From Nageia nagi (taxonomy: Eukaryota > Pinophyta): DNA of 64,000 nt. The translations under genes were made by a program, and so were the position numbers. The notes under the pieces are model-generated. The model saw nothing but the letters and a program-made list of their open reading frames with translations. It had not been told where the DNA came from and did no database searches. The stretch lies in contig JBITNC010000001.1 of assembly GCA_050084985.1 (NCBI GenBank), positions 41,912,001-41,976,000 on the forward strand, in the 5' to 3' direction. Below, piece after piece: positions 49,116-62,599 of this stretch; within the stretch, counting starts at the first letter, position 1, and each line of letters begins with the position of its first letter.

Positions 49116-49690
49116 CTGAAGTACCAAAAACAGTAGAGATTGCATCTGCATATTAGCGGGAGATCTCTATGGATGATTGTAAGAGTATGTTATATCATTC
49201 TTGATGAGATTTGAACATGAAATATTCTATGAAACAGGGTCACAACATGGTCATTCAACCAACAAATTGTGATGAAAAAAACAACCAATGAACTAAAAAA
49301 ACATCACTAATACAAGGGATTAGATTAGAGTTTAACAAGGAACTTTAAAAAATGACTTTCTATTGCTTTATTTTTTCCTATGACATACTATTTACTTAGA
49401 TACTTTAGAACTTTGAAAACAGGATGTACTAAGATATCGAAGTTAATGGTGTCTATAGTGTGAAGGGATGACATCTAAATTCATCACTAAGTTCATGAAA
49501 CTTGTCCCAACAAAGCTCTCAGAAGGGGAACGGGAAGACAAAACGTAACTGTCTTGTGAATTGTGATGAAACAAAAGAGTACTGACTATTCTACTAGATG
49601 ATATTTTTTGAGGCACTAAATTAGTTTACACTGTAAAATTTACTTTTATCTTATTACAATACACAATAGGTTTATCTTATCTTCTTCAAC
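49116..49690. other. Sequence replacing exon 1 in copy C
   Basis: No similarity to the acyltransferase exon or to other sequence in the window. The two flanks of this block are homologous to the main locus, so it is an insertion or replacement. Confidence 0.5.
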
Positions 49691-51060
49691 GGAAATGGGA
49701 CATATCAACCTTATATAGCAAGACTGAAAGAGGGTCCCATTCAGTAAGTACATGGGCTACTATTTTATTACCTTTATTTCATAGCTTCAGGAGGCGATCT
49801 ATTTATGCTTCAAAAATTTTCTTCGAACGTTTATCACAATCCTTTGAAAGCTACACAATTTGACATAATTCTAAGGCGTATGATAACTATCATGGTGCTT
49901 TCTTGTCTAAACTTGGTCGTCTAATAATTATTAGTGCATAAAACTACTATGGCCTTTGTGTGCGCAATCAATGGCGAGTAATACCATGGAGAAAGCACAG
50001 CTCGGAAAGTGCTTTCCCTCACGTGCAGCAGACCATGAGAATTATTGGGGTAAAATGTGGGCGAGTTTATCTTCATGTATGATTCGTTTGTATCGCTATC
50101 AGGATGTAGATCATCGGGTGTATTCCGTCTTTGTACTTTGCATGTAGAGCGATTCTTTCGCCATCCACTGTGTATAAGAATGTTATAGTATGCTATTACT
50201 GTCATTTTCGAAAGGTCTACCAGTAGAAGAGATTTAAAATTTTCACATACAATGTATTGCGCTGCTAGTGGAAATTGTGAAATACAATGTATTGGAATGC
50301 CTATTGCCTACTATAAATAATGGGCTATATTAGGAAAGCACTGTTCTACGTAGGGAATTCACATAAACTTTCTCCGTCGTCTTGACTTTGTAGATTGATA
50401 TTATAATTTAGGTTAAGTTTCTTTGAAGAAATGTTTTTCTAATTATTAGGAAAATCTATGTGTAAAACATTGTAAATGCCAAGAAAGTATGAAATTTATT
50501 ATTTTATTATAATTTTTTTAAACATCATCAATATGGAAGTTGAAGTTGGAAATTTAATTGAAGGTAAATTGACCTATCACTTCTTTTCCAATTATCCTAA
50601 TAAAATGACTTGAATATGATAAAAATTATTTATCTTTTATAAAATAATGCTTAAGAAAAAAAATTAAAATAAATAAATTTTATTATTTAAATATACTAAT
50701 TTTTAATTTTAATAATAAATTAAAAATATGCATATTATGTTAATATTCTTATGTTTTCAAATTCTAAGGGAAAAAATAATAATTGTAATTTGATTTATAA
50801 ATGTGTAACAACAAAAGAATTTTTAATGCAATAAAATTATTGATTCATTTATATGTTATTATTATTGTTAGTTGTGTTGTTGTTTTTATTTTTATTTTTA
50901 TTATTAGTAGTAGTAGTATAATTATTATTATAACTGAATATGATGATAATTTAATTTATAAATATGTAAATAAGAAAAGAATATATAATAGAATAAAATT
51001 ATAGGTTTATTCATATTTTATTAAATTCTTACAATATATAATGTAAATATTATATATGTT
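49691..51060 (-). repeat. Duplicate of the BAHD 5' flank (copy C)
   Basis: Aligns with about 11900-13400: AAGACTGAAAGAGGGTCCC, CAATCAATGGCGAG, CCATGAGAATTATTGGGGT and the TACAATGTATTG tandem unit are shared. Similarity fades past 50700 into the AT-rich repeat family of 13195-14200. Confidence 0.8.
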
Positions 51061-51219
51061 ATGAATATGTTAACAATATAATATCAAAATAAAAGTAACA
51101 TACATGATATGATGATTATACTCCAAATGATCCACATTACCATATTTATATAGATTTGTATATCACTATTATATTATATTATATTATGTTATGTTATTTT
51201 TGTTGATATTATTATTATT

Positions 51220-54200
51220 ATTCCAATGCAAGTTGAGAGGATTAAAAAATACATGACCTCTAAATTCAATACTCTAAATGTGGAGGATATTTCCAATCTC
51301 CACGTTGAGCTCTCTGCAAATGGAGAAGCCTAGAAAAATCTAGCAACCAAGTTGGAGATAGCGAGTGCAGAATCAAAATGGGTTCAAGTGCTCAAAGGTA
51401 AGAAGGATAGCAAACTTCCCCCTCTAGTAGATGCAGTTATTCAAGCAAAGTTTGCTGAGGAATGTGAAGGTAATTTAAATCATTGAACCTTCATGTGAGA
51501 GGCCTAAAAGATCAAGATCAAGGGGACCCAATGAAAATGACCATTGAATTTTTGCATAACACCTTAGGCCAAAAAGAAGTTCTACCAAAAAGGGTATGGT
51601 TTACATAGGATATCACTCTGATTGTGCATTTTTGCACTTTGTGAGATAGATTAGAGGCCCTTAAGTCCAAGAAAATTCTTTTTAGTCTGATTGATAAGAT
51701 TTGTCTTAATGAAGATTTTACCATATTGCAATATGAAGAATTTAAATATAATAGAAATAAAATGTTAGAAATAAGGAAACAAGGTAAATGGATTATTCTT
51801 TGGAATGGAAAAGCTTGGATTAGAGATACCCCTCCCACAAGCTAGTCAAATCCTTGGCCAATTCACTCAACATGATGTCAAGCTCTATGTCTTCGGGCTG
51901 AATTATCAATCATTATTTAGAATTATGGTGGTTCTCTTTTTTTTCCCCAAGTTCAATAGATGATGTGATACAAAATAGGGATATTACCTTCTTATAGAAA
52001 TGTATGAGACTAGCACAAAGTTTTTCCTCTTATATATAGGCTACTCATGATTTTCTATACAAATATTGAAGACTTAGCATGGTTCTAAAGGCTCGAGATA
52101 TGTTTCTTATTTATACTAAGATCACCTTTCCTCTTTTATACATTTGGAATGCTCATCTTCTCATACCATATTTATGTGGATATATTTGGATAAAAATCCA
52201 TCACTCAATCAAATCTATATATTAGTGTGCTACTCTCCTCCTTCTAATTCTTCATATCTAATGATATCAAATGGAGATTCACCATATTTAGATCTTTTTT
52301 TAGAAATTTCTAAATTCTTCACTCTCGATGATATTTTACTAGTGGGTAATTTAAATGCATGTATAGGCATTGCACAATGCTCTATATTTGATATCTCTTC
52401 AAATCCACTATGTCTAAAGGAGTTAATCATGATAGTTTCAATGTTTCTCATTGCTCAATCAATGCAAACACTATTATCACATCCTATGGTAAGCACCTAA
52501 TTAACCTTGCCAAGTCTCATGATTTAATTCTTATAAATGGTATTAAGTAGCTCCCCCTTTCCATTAATTTTACATATTTTTCATATGCTAATGGAGCTAG
52601 TATAGTTTATTATGTGATGGATAATCTACCTTTTTGCTTAACCATATCTAATTTGTGCATCTCAAATGTACCACCTTTAGAATATCATGCCTTCCTCACC
52701 TTTAACCTTCCATTTATTCCCAAATTGGAACCTTCCCCTACACACTATCCCAAAACAATTACAAAAATCCACTTTAACCATAGTTATGATGATGTATACA
52801 TAGAAAAACTTAAATCCTACCTTATCCATATTCACATAATTCAAGATCCTATTGAGAGATAAAACTATTTTTTAAAGCATTATGGTTGGCATTTTTGAGT
52901 CCTTTCCCCATACCACTCGCTCTTCCCATTAGTCCCATGGCCATTGCCCCCATAACTCATGGTTTGATATTGAAAGTAAAGCTTTACATAGGCTCACCCT
53001 TTTAGTAGGTTGTGTTGATCCTTGAGTTACAAGATAGCCCAAAACCACTACCATTCTTTTCTTAGGAAGAAAAAGTATCAATTCTTATCAAGAAAAAGAT
53101 AAGAAATTATACATATGCTCAGACTTAACCCCAGAAAATTTTGGCTTATTTTTCTATCTAAAAAGAAAAAATATATCCCATTTATTATCCTCACACTTGG
53201 TGTGTACCTATGTTGTCTCACTCTATGATATTTCAAACCATGCCCCAATTATCCCCAACCTACAACCATCACATTATAGCATCTTCACTAATGTAATAAT
53301 TTTTCCTACTATTCATAAGCTATAGACTAATAAAGTAGTTGATATTGTTTAAAATTTGAAGGAAACATTTCTTAAACATAGTCCTAGAGTCTTGGTAGCC
53401 CACATTGTAAAACTCTTCAATTATATAGTTACTCATGGGTTCCAAACCTCTTGATCTTGAAATATTATACATCTTATCCATAAATCTAAAGACCTACTAA
53501 ACTCAAGAAATTATAGAAGTATTATTTTTTGCCATACTCTTGCAAAAAATTTGAAATAGTTCTTGATATTTTTATATTTGAATTTGTTGAGACTAGAAAA
53601 CTTCATGAAAAGGGATAGAAAGGTTTCAAAAGAAATCATTCTACCTATGATCACATTCTAACCCTTAGAGCTATCATTGAAGAAGCCAAAGAAAAATAAA
53701 TCTAGGGTATATTGTAATTTTGTATACTTTTGAAAAGTATTTGATATCGTTCCTAAATAGTTATTGCCTCATAGGTTGAAGGATTTAGGAATTCTAGAGG
53801 AGGTTACTTTTTTGGTTATGACCTTATATGAAAAATTCATTAGATAGGTTAAAATTGGATATATTAGCACATAAGATGTTCATAGTATTATTAGGGGTTA
53901 AACAAGACTAACCACTTTCACCTACACTCTTTAGATTGTATATTGATGAATTGGAGGTGTTTATTATGTACTTCTTGGATAAGAATACAAGTTACTTTTT
54001 GGTAGTGTTATTACAATTTTTTTATGTTCTAATGATATTATTCTAATTTCATACATAGCAATAGGATCTCAACAACAACTAGATATACTTGGCACTTACT
54101 TTGACTTACATGGATTAGAAGTTAATCTCTAGAAAACAAAGATTATGACATTTGACCTACCCAAGAAGTATCTCTCTTTTATTTATATCACATATAAAGG

Positions 54201-55270
54201 GAAGGCTTTTGAGATTATCACATCATACACATATTTGGGATTTCTTTTCATAGAACCTACCTTCAACATGATCCATGCATCTCAAGCAAGGTTAAATAAA
54301 GGGTATGTTGCCTTAGCCTCTTTGGATAAGCAATGATTTTAGATCTAGGTTTAGGACCTCGTATGAATATCAGATAATTTCACACTCTTATCACCCCCAC
54401 ATTACTCTATGGTTGTTAAATTTGGGGCCCTAGCCTCAAATAGTAGGTTGATCTTGTATTGAAAGGTTACTCATCTCAACTTGTCTAATTCATTAATTCC
54501 GAAGGAAATATTCCACATTTGATCATTGTATCTACGTTTGGTGCTCACCCATTATTTACAATAATATTATTTCATGTTATCTCTTTACTATGTAGATTCC
54601 ATTGTATATTAGATATGAGAAGATATTATATTTAGCACTACAATCCTCTATACAATTGGCCAATCAAGGGGTCAAGAATTGTTGGTATGCTCAAACTACT
54701 GCTCTACTTCAATCTCTTGGCTTATACATCATGAGACCTCCCCCTACTAAGTCATCAATCAATACCCCATATTCCAATAAGATATTTGAGATGATATCTA
54801 CTCAAAATACATAAAAACTACTTGGACTAATGCAAAGGAACCTCTTTCACTAAAATTGCTCCTTTACTCTCACTTTTATCTACAACTAGATAATGGATTG
54901 ATCACTACTCTATAATATATATTGAAATAGATATTACATAAGCTCAAATATCATCTAACTTAGCTACAAGTTCACTCCCACCAATTGTGTATTAAGATAG
55001 ATCATCACCTCCTTAGAGATCAGCATAGTTGCAAATTATGCAATCTTGATGTGGAATTCGAGGAGCATTTCATTTCACTTTTCCTCTCTACTATGAGATA
55101 TGAGGTAGATATTATTACTTATTTGAAGACACTCATACACTAAAGTCTTAGATTAATTATGAAGACCAGATATCCATTTTCCTCTTCATCCAAAAATTAT
55201 TCAATCTTATGAAAAGAACTACTTAGTAATAGTTTATAGAAAATAATAGGATCCCAACTTATCACTTCCT
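51220..55270 (+). pseudogene. Near full-length degenerate LINE A
   Basis: ORF1-like text comes first (51230-51845): coiled-coil-like LEIASAESKWVQVLKG, then LNLRVRGLKDQDQGDP and MLEIRKQGKWIILWNGKAWI, the style of L1 ORF1 RNA-binding domains. The endonuclease follows (about 51900-52860), including ILLVGNLNACIG for GDFNARIG. Reverse transcriptase lies at 53480-54340: LNSRNYRSI, F-KVFDIVPK for F.KAFDTVP, TYTL-like PLSPTLF, and SYTYLGFLF. A C-terminal Cys-His segment, KLCNLDVEFEEHF, lies near 55035. Dozens of stops; inactive. Confidence 0.75.
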
Positions 55271-55439
55271 TCTTCTAGTCTCTAGAAACCATGACCAGGA
55301 AATATCAGGATAACCACAAAGATACAACAAGAATATTTCAACATTAACTCTAACAAAGACCATCTATGATGACATCAAACTCTTATATCACTCACTTCTT
55401 TGCACCATTTAATGTTGGGATAAATCTTTGATTTATAAA

Positions 55440-56960
55440 CCTTATATATCTTTTTTTTTGGTAGTTTAAAATGCATTATATTATATAAAAGATGTTATAC
55501 ATGGTAAAATAAAATAGAATAGCAAAATAACATATAATACAACTTAGAGACTCTCACATCTCATCTCAAGATGAATTTGACAAAAGAGGGATCATCTAGA
55601 AAGATAAAAGGATTCTTGCTACTAGGATCCATAAAATTGATTAATAGTGTCTCAAGGTTGGGGAGATCTCCATGAATAATCCTCATAATGACCTAAGTTG
55701 TGCATAGAAAAGGCTATGGAACTCCATTTCTAAAAAAAAAAACCTTTGATTAGTGTGGGATCAAGGGTGTTTGATTCCATGGCTAGCCAAAGATGATTCA
55801 ATTAGATGCATAACTTATCCCATATCTTCTCCAATGGTGATTGGGACCCTGCTCAAACCGAACATTCCACAGAAGCATTATTAGGGAAGCTAACCAAACC
55901 ACCATGGGAAATTCATGAGGGAAGGGATGATTCCAAGAGAGTAAAAGATCTCTCATTGTCTGAGGCATAACCCATTAGATGCCAAAAATAGAGAATAGGC
56001 AGTTCTAGAGTATAGATGAGAACTCACAATGTAAGAGTAAGTGAGGACCCAACTTAGGATTTTTCCACACATAACATAGGTTGATATCTCAGGTCATCCT
56101 TAGTGAAATAGCTATTCTCTTGACAAAATTTTATCATGTATAGAGGCCCAATGGAAAACTTTACTTTATGCCAAGCCTTGGAAGACCAAGCTAGCTTCTA
56201 GACCTTGGGGAAAATTTGAAGTACTAAGGTTTGAGAATGCCTTATAATCAAAGCTCATAGAGAAAGCTCCTAAAGGTGTTAATGACCAAGCTAGGTTATC
56301 CATTCCGTTAGGCTTCATTGATAAAGTGAAAGTTGAGAATCCAAGTCTATGTATGCATTTTGTAGATTTGGTGGCATAGTGTCTAAGAGCTACCATTTCT
56401 TTTTTCCCACCCCATCTGAGTCTGACCATTACCATAATCCTAAACTAACTCATCCTATTTCTTAGACAAGTGCTCCTTCAGTTTGGCAAGATTAGGAAGA
56501 TCTGCAAGGGTATGATCTACTAGCCAAGTATCATACCAAAAGTGAGTCTTAGTACCTATGATAGGTATCCCCTTGAGAAACTATATGATAGGTAGTCATA
56601 TCTTTTTTATCCCATTCCAAACCACCAAACCAATAGGGGTGTCTATCTAGAAAGCATTATTTCTCCTCCAGGTACTTTTTTTTATGATGAATAACCAAAG
56701 TTCTATGGGGTTCATCCCTATAAAAGAGTCTATGTCAAGATAGACCTCTTGAAGAATTTAAGAGACCATCTACTACTGAAGGTTGGGTAGTTCACATCCT
56801 ATTAGTGATTAATCTATATCAACCTATCAAATACTTATTATCATTTCCATTCAGGTGATCACAAGATCTAGGATTTCCCTCGTATGGAAGAAAAATTCAA
56901 CCCTAACATCTAATGGCTAATACACTTTCCATTCAATGCTAACTTCAAATCCCCAACTAT
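55440..56960 (-). pseudogene. LINE B, L1-like 3' end, minus strand
   Basis: On the minus strand, THFWYDTWLVDHTLADLPNL, then DNLAWSLTPLGAFSMSFDYK (an open frame at 56435-56166) and WASIHDKILSRE, CGKI, LLLHCEFSSILWNCLFSI. This is the spacer and RVT zinc-finger region of a plant L1 ORF2. The upstream part (WFGGLEWDKKD near 56600) fits the end of reverse transcriptase. Truncated 5', typical of LINE insertion. Confidence 0.7.
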
Positions 56961-57169
56961 CTCTTAAGGCCACAATAAATAATAGGAATGGAGCCTCATT
57001 AGGATAATGAATTTTGATGTGGATGAAAAATCATAATCTAAAATAATAAGCTAGGCAACAACTAGTTGCTCCACCTCATGGAAATATTTCCTTAGCTCGT
57101 CCATAGCCTCCTATAGTTCACCCCTAGCAATCACCTTTATCTTACACTCCCACTTCCTCCCATGTAACT

Positions 57170-60100
57170 ATTTCTAGCTCCATGCCCTTATGTTCCCTTT
57201 CAAAAACCAATTATAAAGTAGCTTTGATGCATCTAAGTAGGTCTTGTAGTCCTCTTGGAATACTTTCATCTTCTCTTCAAGATAAACATCCCTTAAGTGT
57301 GTTTGCAAGTTCCAATCATGCCACCTTCCTCGAAAACCCATATTCCTCTCTTAAGGATTTGGGATACACTATGGATTTTGATGTAGAGGATCTTAATATA
57401 GAGGATTTTGATGGTGATATGCACCTAAAATCTTCTTAATGAATTACATATCATGGAATATCAAAGGACTAACGAACCTAGTTTGAAAATATTCAATCTA
57501 TAGTGAAATTGAAAAAGTTGTTCAAGAATATAAGAAGCTTAATTTTCTTTATCTATAAGAAGCTAAAATATTTAATTTTAACTTAGAATGTTCTAGTTTA
57601 TTTTTATGGCCAAAAAACTCTTTCTATACTACCAATCATTGCCAAGTTAGAGATAAAGCCATCATAATCATTCCTCCAAAGTGGAACTCATAGTTAATCT
57701 CTTGGGGAATGGACCCATCAAGTCAAGCAATATGCAAGCTCTTTGATTTTGATAGGGATCCTTTTGGAATTGTTAATGTTTACACCACCAATCAAGGACT
57801 TGAGAGGTGCAATCTTTGGTATTGATTGGCTTTATCTTTATCACAAGTAGTTTGGCATTTCTATGGTTATTTCAACATGGTTGAGAAACTAGAAGATAAG
57901 ATAGGAAGACTTCCCATGTGATGGTATATGGGTGGGAGGGATTCCTATTTCTTTCTAAGAAAATAAGCATAGACTTATCAACCTCATTTCTTTTCATACC
58001 CCTCAAAGAACTTCCCAGATTCTATCTAGTTTACTTGGTCTAACTTCCAATTTGAGGGAGATAAAGTCCTAAAAAGATTAGATAGAGCTATGCTCTTTGA
58101 GTATGTTGGATTTTCTTTCCAAAATACATCCTCAAGTTCCCCCTTTACCATGTTATTCTAGTAAACACCATCTATGATAATTTGTAAAAAAAAATCACAA
58201 TAGCCCTAGTACAACACCATCTTAGAATCTTTCATTCTCATTTTTTATCTTAATGTCTCTTTCGTATACCACCCTACTACTATTTTTTATACTTGTAAGG
58301 TCTAAAATTTGATTCCATGACCTATTGGAACCATAGGATGGATTGAATGATGGAATTATGCTATCTTCAAAATAATTACAATTTTGAGAATCTTGGAAGT
58401 CAAGCTTGCTAAAATTCATAAGCACTCCATAAATGCACTCAAAAATGAGTATGGAAGTCCTTCTCTCTAGTTAAAATCCAATCATTAGAGTACTCAACTC
58501 CAACAACATGTTGTTGCAATAAGGCATTAGCTAAGAAAAGTTGAGCTTTATGAAGCTAAGGAGGCTCAAATTTAAGCCTGCTCACACTAGCTACATATTG
58601 GGGATAAGGTCACTAAAGAATTATTTTAAAGATTAAGGCCACCTAGAATGACTACTCAATTCAAGGCCATAATGGATGAGGATGAGAGAATTACAAACCC
58701 TCCTAATATTACTCATACCTTTGTTAAGCATTACTAATAAGTCTTTGCCTCAAAACCACTTACTCTAAAAAGACAAGAAGCCTTAGTATAATGCTATGAA
58801 GTTATCCCTATCAAAATCTCAAGGTATTAAAGAGAGGAATGTGAGTACCTTCTCACTATTGAGGATCTCAAATCGCTCTTTCATGTATGATGAACGAAAA
58901 TATCTTAGACTTGATGGTTTCTTCTATGAATTTTACAAGGAATTCTAGGATGTGGTTAGCCCAAATCTTTTATGTGTCTATCATGAAACCTTTGCTATTG
59001 GCTCATTAAGAGATATTATAAACAAAGGGAATATTAAGCTCATCCCTAAGTTTGGAAATCTTAAGCTTATCACTAGATGGAGACCTATCACTTTATTAAA
59101 TATTAGCTACAAAATCATAGCTAAAGCCTTAGCTTTAAGACTCAGACCTTTATTACCTCAAATTGTTTGCCCTGAACAAAAATGCTTCATTTAGAGTTGA
59201 TAAATTTTTGAAAAATATCATTTTAGTTTGGGAAGGTATGGAATGGGCTCAAGATTCTTAGAAGAATACCTTATTTATAAAAATTGATTTTGAGAAACCA
59301 TATGATAAAATTGAGTGGTCTTTTATACTTGTAATGATCGAGGCTCTTGGCATTGGCCCTAGTTTCATTAGTTTAGTTAAGATGCTTTTCTCCAATGCTT
59401 TAGTAGATATTACCCTTAATGGTAATCAGATAATTCCTTTTAGGTTATGCAGATTGATTAAATAAGGGTTCCCTTTAGCTACCTCTCTTTATGTGTTAGT
59501 TGCTGAAGCATTTGGCTATTTGCTTGCTTGTAAGGCCTCCCAAGGGATTCTCTATGGTATCTCTCTTCCTATAAATCAAGGGAAGCTCATCAATGGTCAC
59601 TTTGTAGATGATTCTTTCCTCACTTTAAGTGAAGCTTAATCTTTTATCTAATAATATTTCTCTTATTTGGACATATTCTACAAATCTTCTAGCTCTAGTA
59701 TTCAATGGAATAAAAATTCTTGTTATAGATAATGTGTGATAATTTTTCCCAATTAGCTTTTATAGTATCAATGAAAATGGATTTAACCAAGAGAAGTATT
59801 CAAATTCTTAGGTATTCCATATGCTTTCTAAGCCACCCCATCCCAGTTATGCTCTCATGTGATTCATTGAGTGGAAAAAAGGCTTTCTTACTAGATTTCC
59901 AAAAAGATTTAATTACTAGGGAAATTTCAAATTTGTTATAAATCCTTTTCTCCACTCATGTTTATTATTCATCTTATTGGGTCCCCTCCCAATCCTACTA
60001 CAAGAAGTTGAAAAAGCTACTTAGAGATTTTTTATGGACTAATAACAAAGAAATAAATGGATTTCATCGAGTTGCATGGGAATTATGTTGTCTTCCTAAG

Positions 60101-61310
60101 CATTCTGGAGACATGGACATTTTTTATTTCCAAAGATAAGGCTATATGTTGAGTGTTAAGTGGATTATCAGAGCATTCCAAGGCTCTGAATCTTGAAAAA
60201 ATATTATCATATATGATATTTCTCAAGGTCTCCCTTTTGGTAAGAAAGCTTGAAAATATGGATTTTCCATCCATCATTATCGCCCCTACCATATAAAAAC
60301 TAGTGGTTCTTTTGTTTTCAAAAGCATATAGAAATCTTGGGAAGCTATCAACCCATGGTTTACTTGGAAAGGTGGTTGCAAGCACAAAGGCACTCTTCTT
60401 TCTCATCTCAATGTCTAATGATCTCCCATCATTAAGCTGCAAAATTTGCCTTTGGCCAATGTTCAATGGATTAGAGCTAAAATAATTTACAAAAAAAGGC
60501 ATTACCTTTATGTATTATTTTTTTAACCAAAATTATAGAAGCTAGATTTCCTAGGATATTATTAAAGATAAATTTTTCTTATAACCCAAGGATAAGGAAA
60601 CTTATGAGTTTATACTTAATTGTATATCATTTAGCCTTTAGTCTAAGATGGGTCAGCATGCCCAATGTCCATGGTGTATAGAATGGAAAAAGCTTAAAGA
60701 TGTTTCTATTCTTTCATACAAAATAAACATAGGATACGGTTGGCAATTGCTAAACCTTTTGATGATGCTTATGCTCAATGAAAGTTAGAATATTCTCTCT
60801 TCATAGGAGAATTGGAAGTTGTGATTTAAATTATTATGGGCCATGTATTTAGAAACTAAGCAAGCTTTTTTTATCTAGAGCCTAATTTTTCAAGGTCTTC
60901 AAGTAGGACATTGACTAAGGCATCTAGGTGTAGAAAATTCATTGTGTCCCTTATACAATTCAGAGGAAACCTTTATGCACATTTTTGGCTTTTTGAAAAA
61001 ACCAGTAAAGACTAGCAATGGATGAAGTCTTTTTACAACCCATTTCTTAAGCAGTTGTTAACATGGCTACATAATCTTCTTGGGTATCCTTCAAATTATT
61101 TGAAAATCTATAAGATATTTGAAATATGTTTAGAATTAGAATTCTTTTTCATTTATGGAAAGAAAGAAATGCAATAGTTTTTTTTAGCAAGCTCCCTTCT
61201 ATGGATATTTTGCTAGTTGATAAGCTAATTGTATTTCATGATATTTGGTTCTAGATTATTGATCAAGTTAACAAGATTACATTAGAATTCAAGCACCTCT
61301 AAGAGCTCCA
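57170..61310 (+). pseudogene. LINE C, L1-like, ORF1 end plus ORF2
   Basis: An open frame at 57182-57439 ends acidic (DFDVEDLNIEDFDGDM) and looks like an ORF1 tail. ORF2 starts with MNYISWNIKGLTNL at 57439, the endonuclease start. Reverse transcriptase at 58950-59640 includes NIKLIPKFGNLKLITRWRPI, TLLNISYKIIAKALALRLRP and GHFVDDSFLTLSEA (VDD in place of ADD). The C-terminus (60060-61250) reads VAWELCCLPKHSGDMDI and LSVKWIIRAFQGSES. Stops are frequent. Confidence 0.8.
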
Positions 61311-62240
61311 TAACCATTAGGGGAATTTTCTATATTTTCTTAGTTAGATTTCACTAAAAACCACTACCCTAAAGTGCTCATGCTTGAGAAAGCATCATCA
61401 CCTACCCCCTCATGAGTGATATCAAAGCTTTTTGCATGTAATTCAAATACCATAGTTAGATAAAGGAGCACATTTATATCCAACAATGCATACTCAAATG
61501 AGAGATTCTTGACCAACCTCCCCTTTACACTGCTTAGGGTGCGATAATCATTTGATATCCTCACATCATAATGAAAATTAGGGAGATCATCCTAATGATT
61601 AATGGGATGACCAAACTCAAGTTGGTGGTAGTAGATGGCCATCAGTTACAAGTGGAAATGGATGGTATACCACTCCAAATGAGGAATATTTAGTTGTGGA
61701 TGGATTGATTTCAACATCTTTTGCTACCATTAAACCCATAACTAGTATTTATCTTGATTGGTGAGAGATTTAGGACATCCTTATTCAAACCCACTAGCTA
61801 TGTATCTCATGCAATATTTAGAATCATAATGAGGAATTTAATGTGCATGATCATATCAGTGAGGAATTTGATGACATTCCCTTGGCACTTGCACCACCAG
61901 CTAACCCCTCTCGTCCTTTAGTTAATAATCAAATGTTGATGGTAATCATCTTTTTCATAGGTACGTATTGCATCACATGATGATTTATGTGGTTTAATAC
62001 ATAGTTTAGTTTCCCTATGGATTGGTTGTTGTACCATAAGTTGTGGTGGTTTTTTATTTTTGATGCCATGATGTGAGGTGGATTTTTTAAATCCTACCAT
62101 GTGTTAGGAAGTGTGTAGTTGATGTGTCCTCTTTTGCTGTTATATACAATTGCATAAGGGATGTGATTTTTTCCCTCCCTTTTATGTTTTTATGATCTAT
62201 GATTTTATTAATATAAGGCTTAATCATTCAAAAAAATATA
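61311..62240 (+). mobile_element. Probable 3' tail of LINE C or another LINE
   Basis: Contains coding-like text ending EEFDDIPLALAPPANPS near 61915, then a T/G-rich non-coding part ending in ATTCAAAAAAAT at about 62236, which could be a poly-A tail. Continuity with LINE C is not proven. Confidence 0.35.
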
Positions 62241-62510
62241 TTTCTTATGGGAGGTGGATTGATGAATTGTAAATAAATCTATATTTTATTTATCAAATAA
62301 AATGAATAATTTTATTTTTTTATTTTGTTAGAGGCTAACCCTTATGGGGAGTGTAATATTAGAATTAGATTTCATGTATATTGGGTTCTCTTTCAACAAA
62401 TTCACCTGAATTCACAAGTCACATTGGACCACATTCATAACACTTAACAACCATTAATTGAATTTACCATCTTCGCATCATATGGAGGAAAAATTGAAGT
62501 GAAACCTCAT

Positions 62511-62593
62511 TTTTCATAAAATGAATAATTTTTATAATAAATATCAAATTTTAATTTTAATCTTTATTATAAAAATTACCCACTTTATGAAAA
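62511..62593. repeat. 31-bp inverted repeat (hairpin), 21-base loop
   Basis: The arm 62511-62541 (TTTTCATAAAATGAATAATT...) is the reverse complement of 62563-62593 at 28 of 31 positions; all three differences are T versus C. The loop is AT-rich. This would form a strong cruciform or RNA stem, and might be a tiny MITE. Confidence 0.85.
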
Positions 62594-62599
62594 GTTAAT

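Noticed and set aside
51518-51838. Minus-strand frame of 106 codons
   Set aside because: It is antisense to the ORF1-like region of LINE A, which reads as a known domain on the plus strand.
60083-60502. Minus-strand frame of 139 codons
   Set aside because: The plus strand encodes the LINE C C-terminus (LPKHSGDMDI, WIIRAFQGSES), so this is an antisense shadow.
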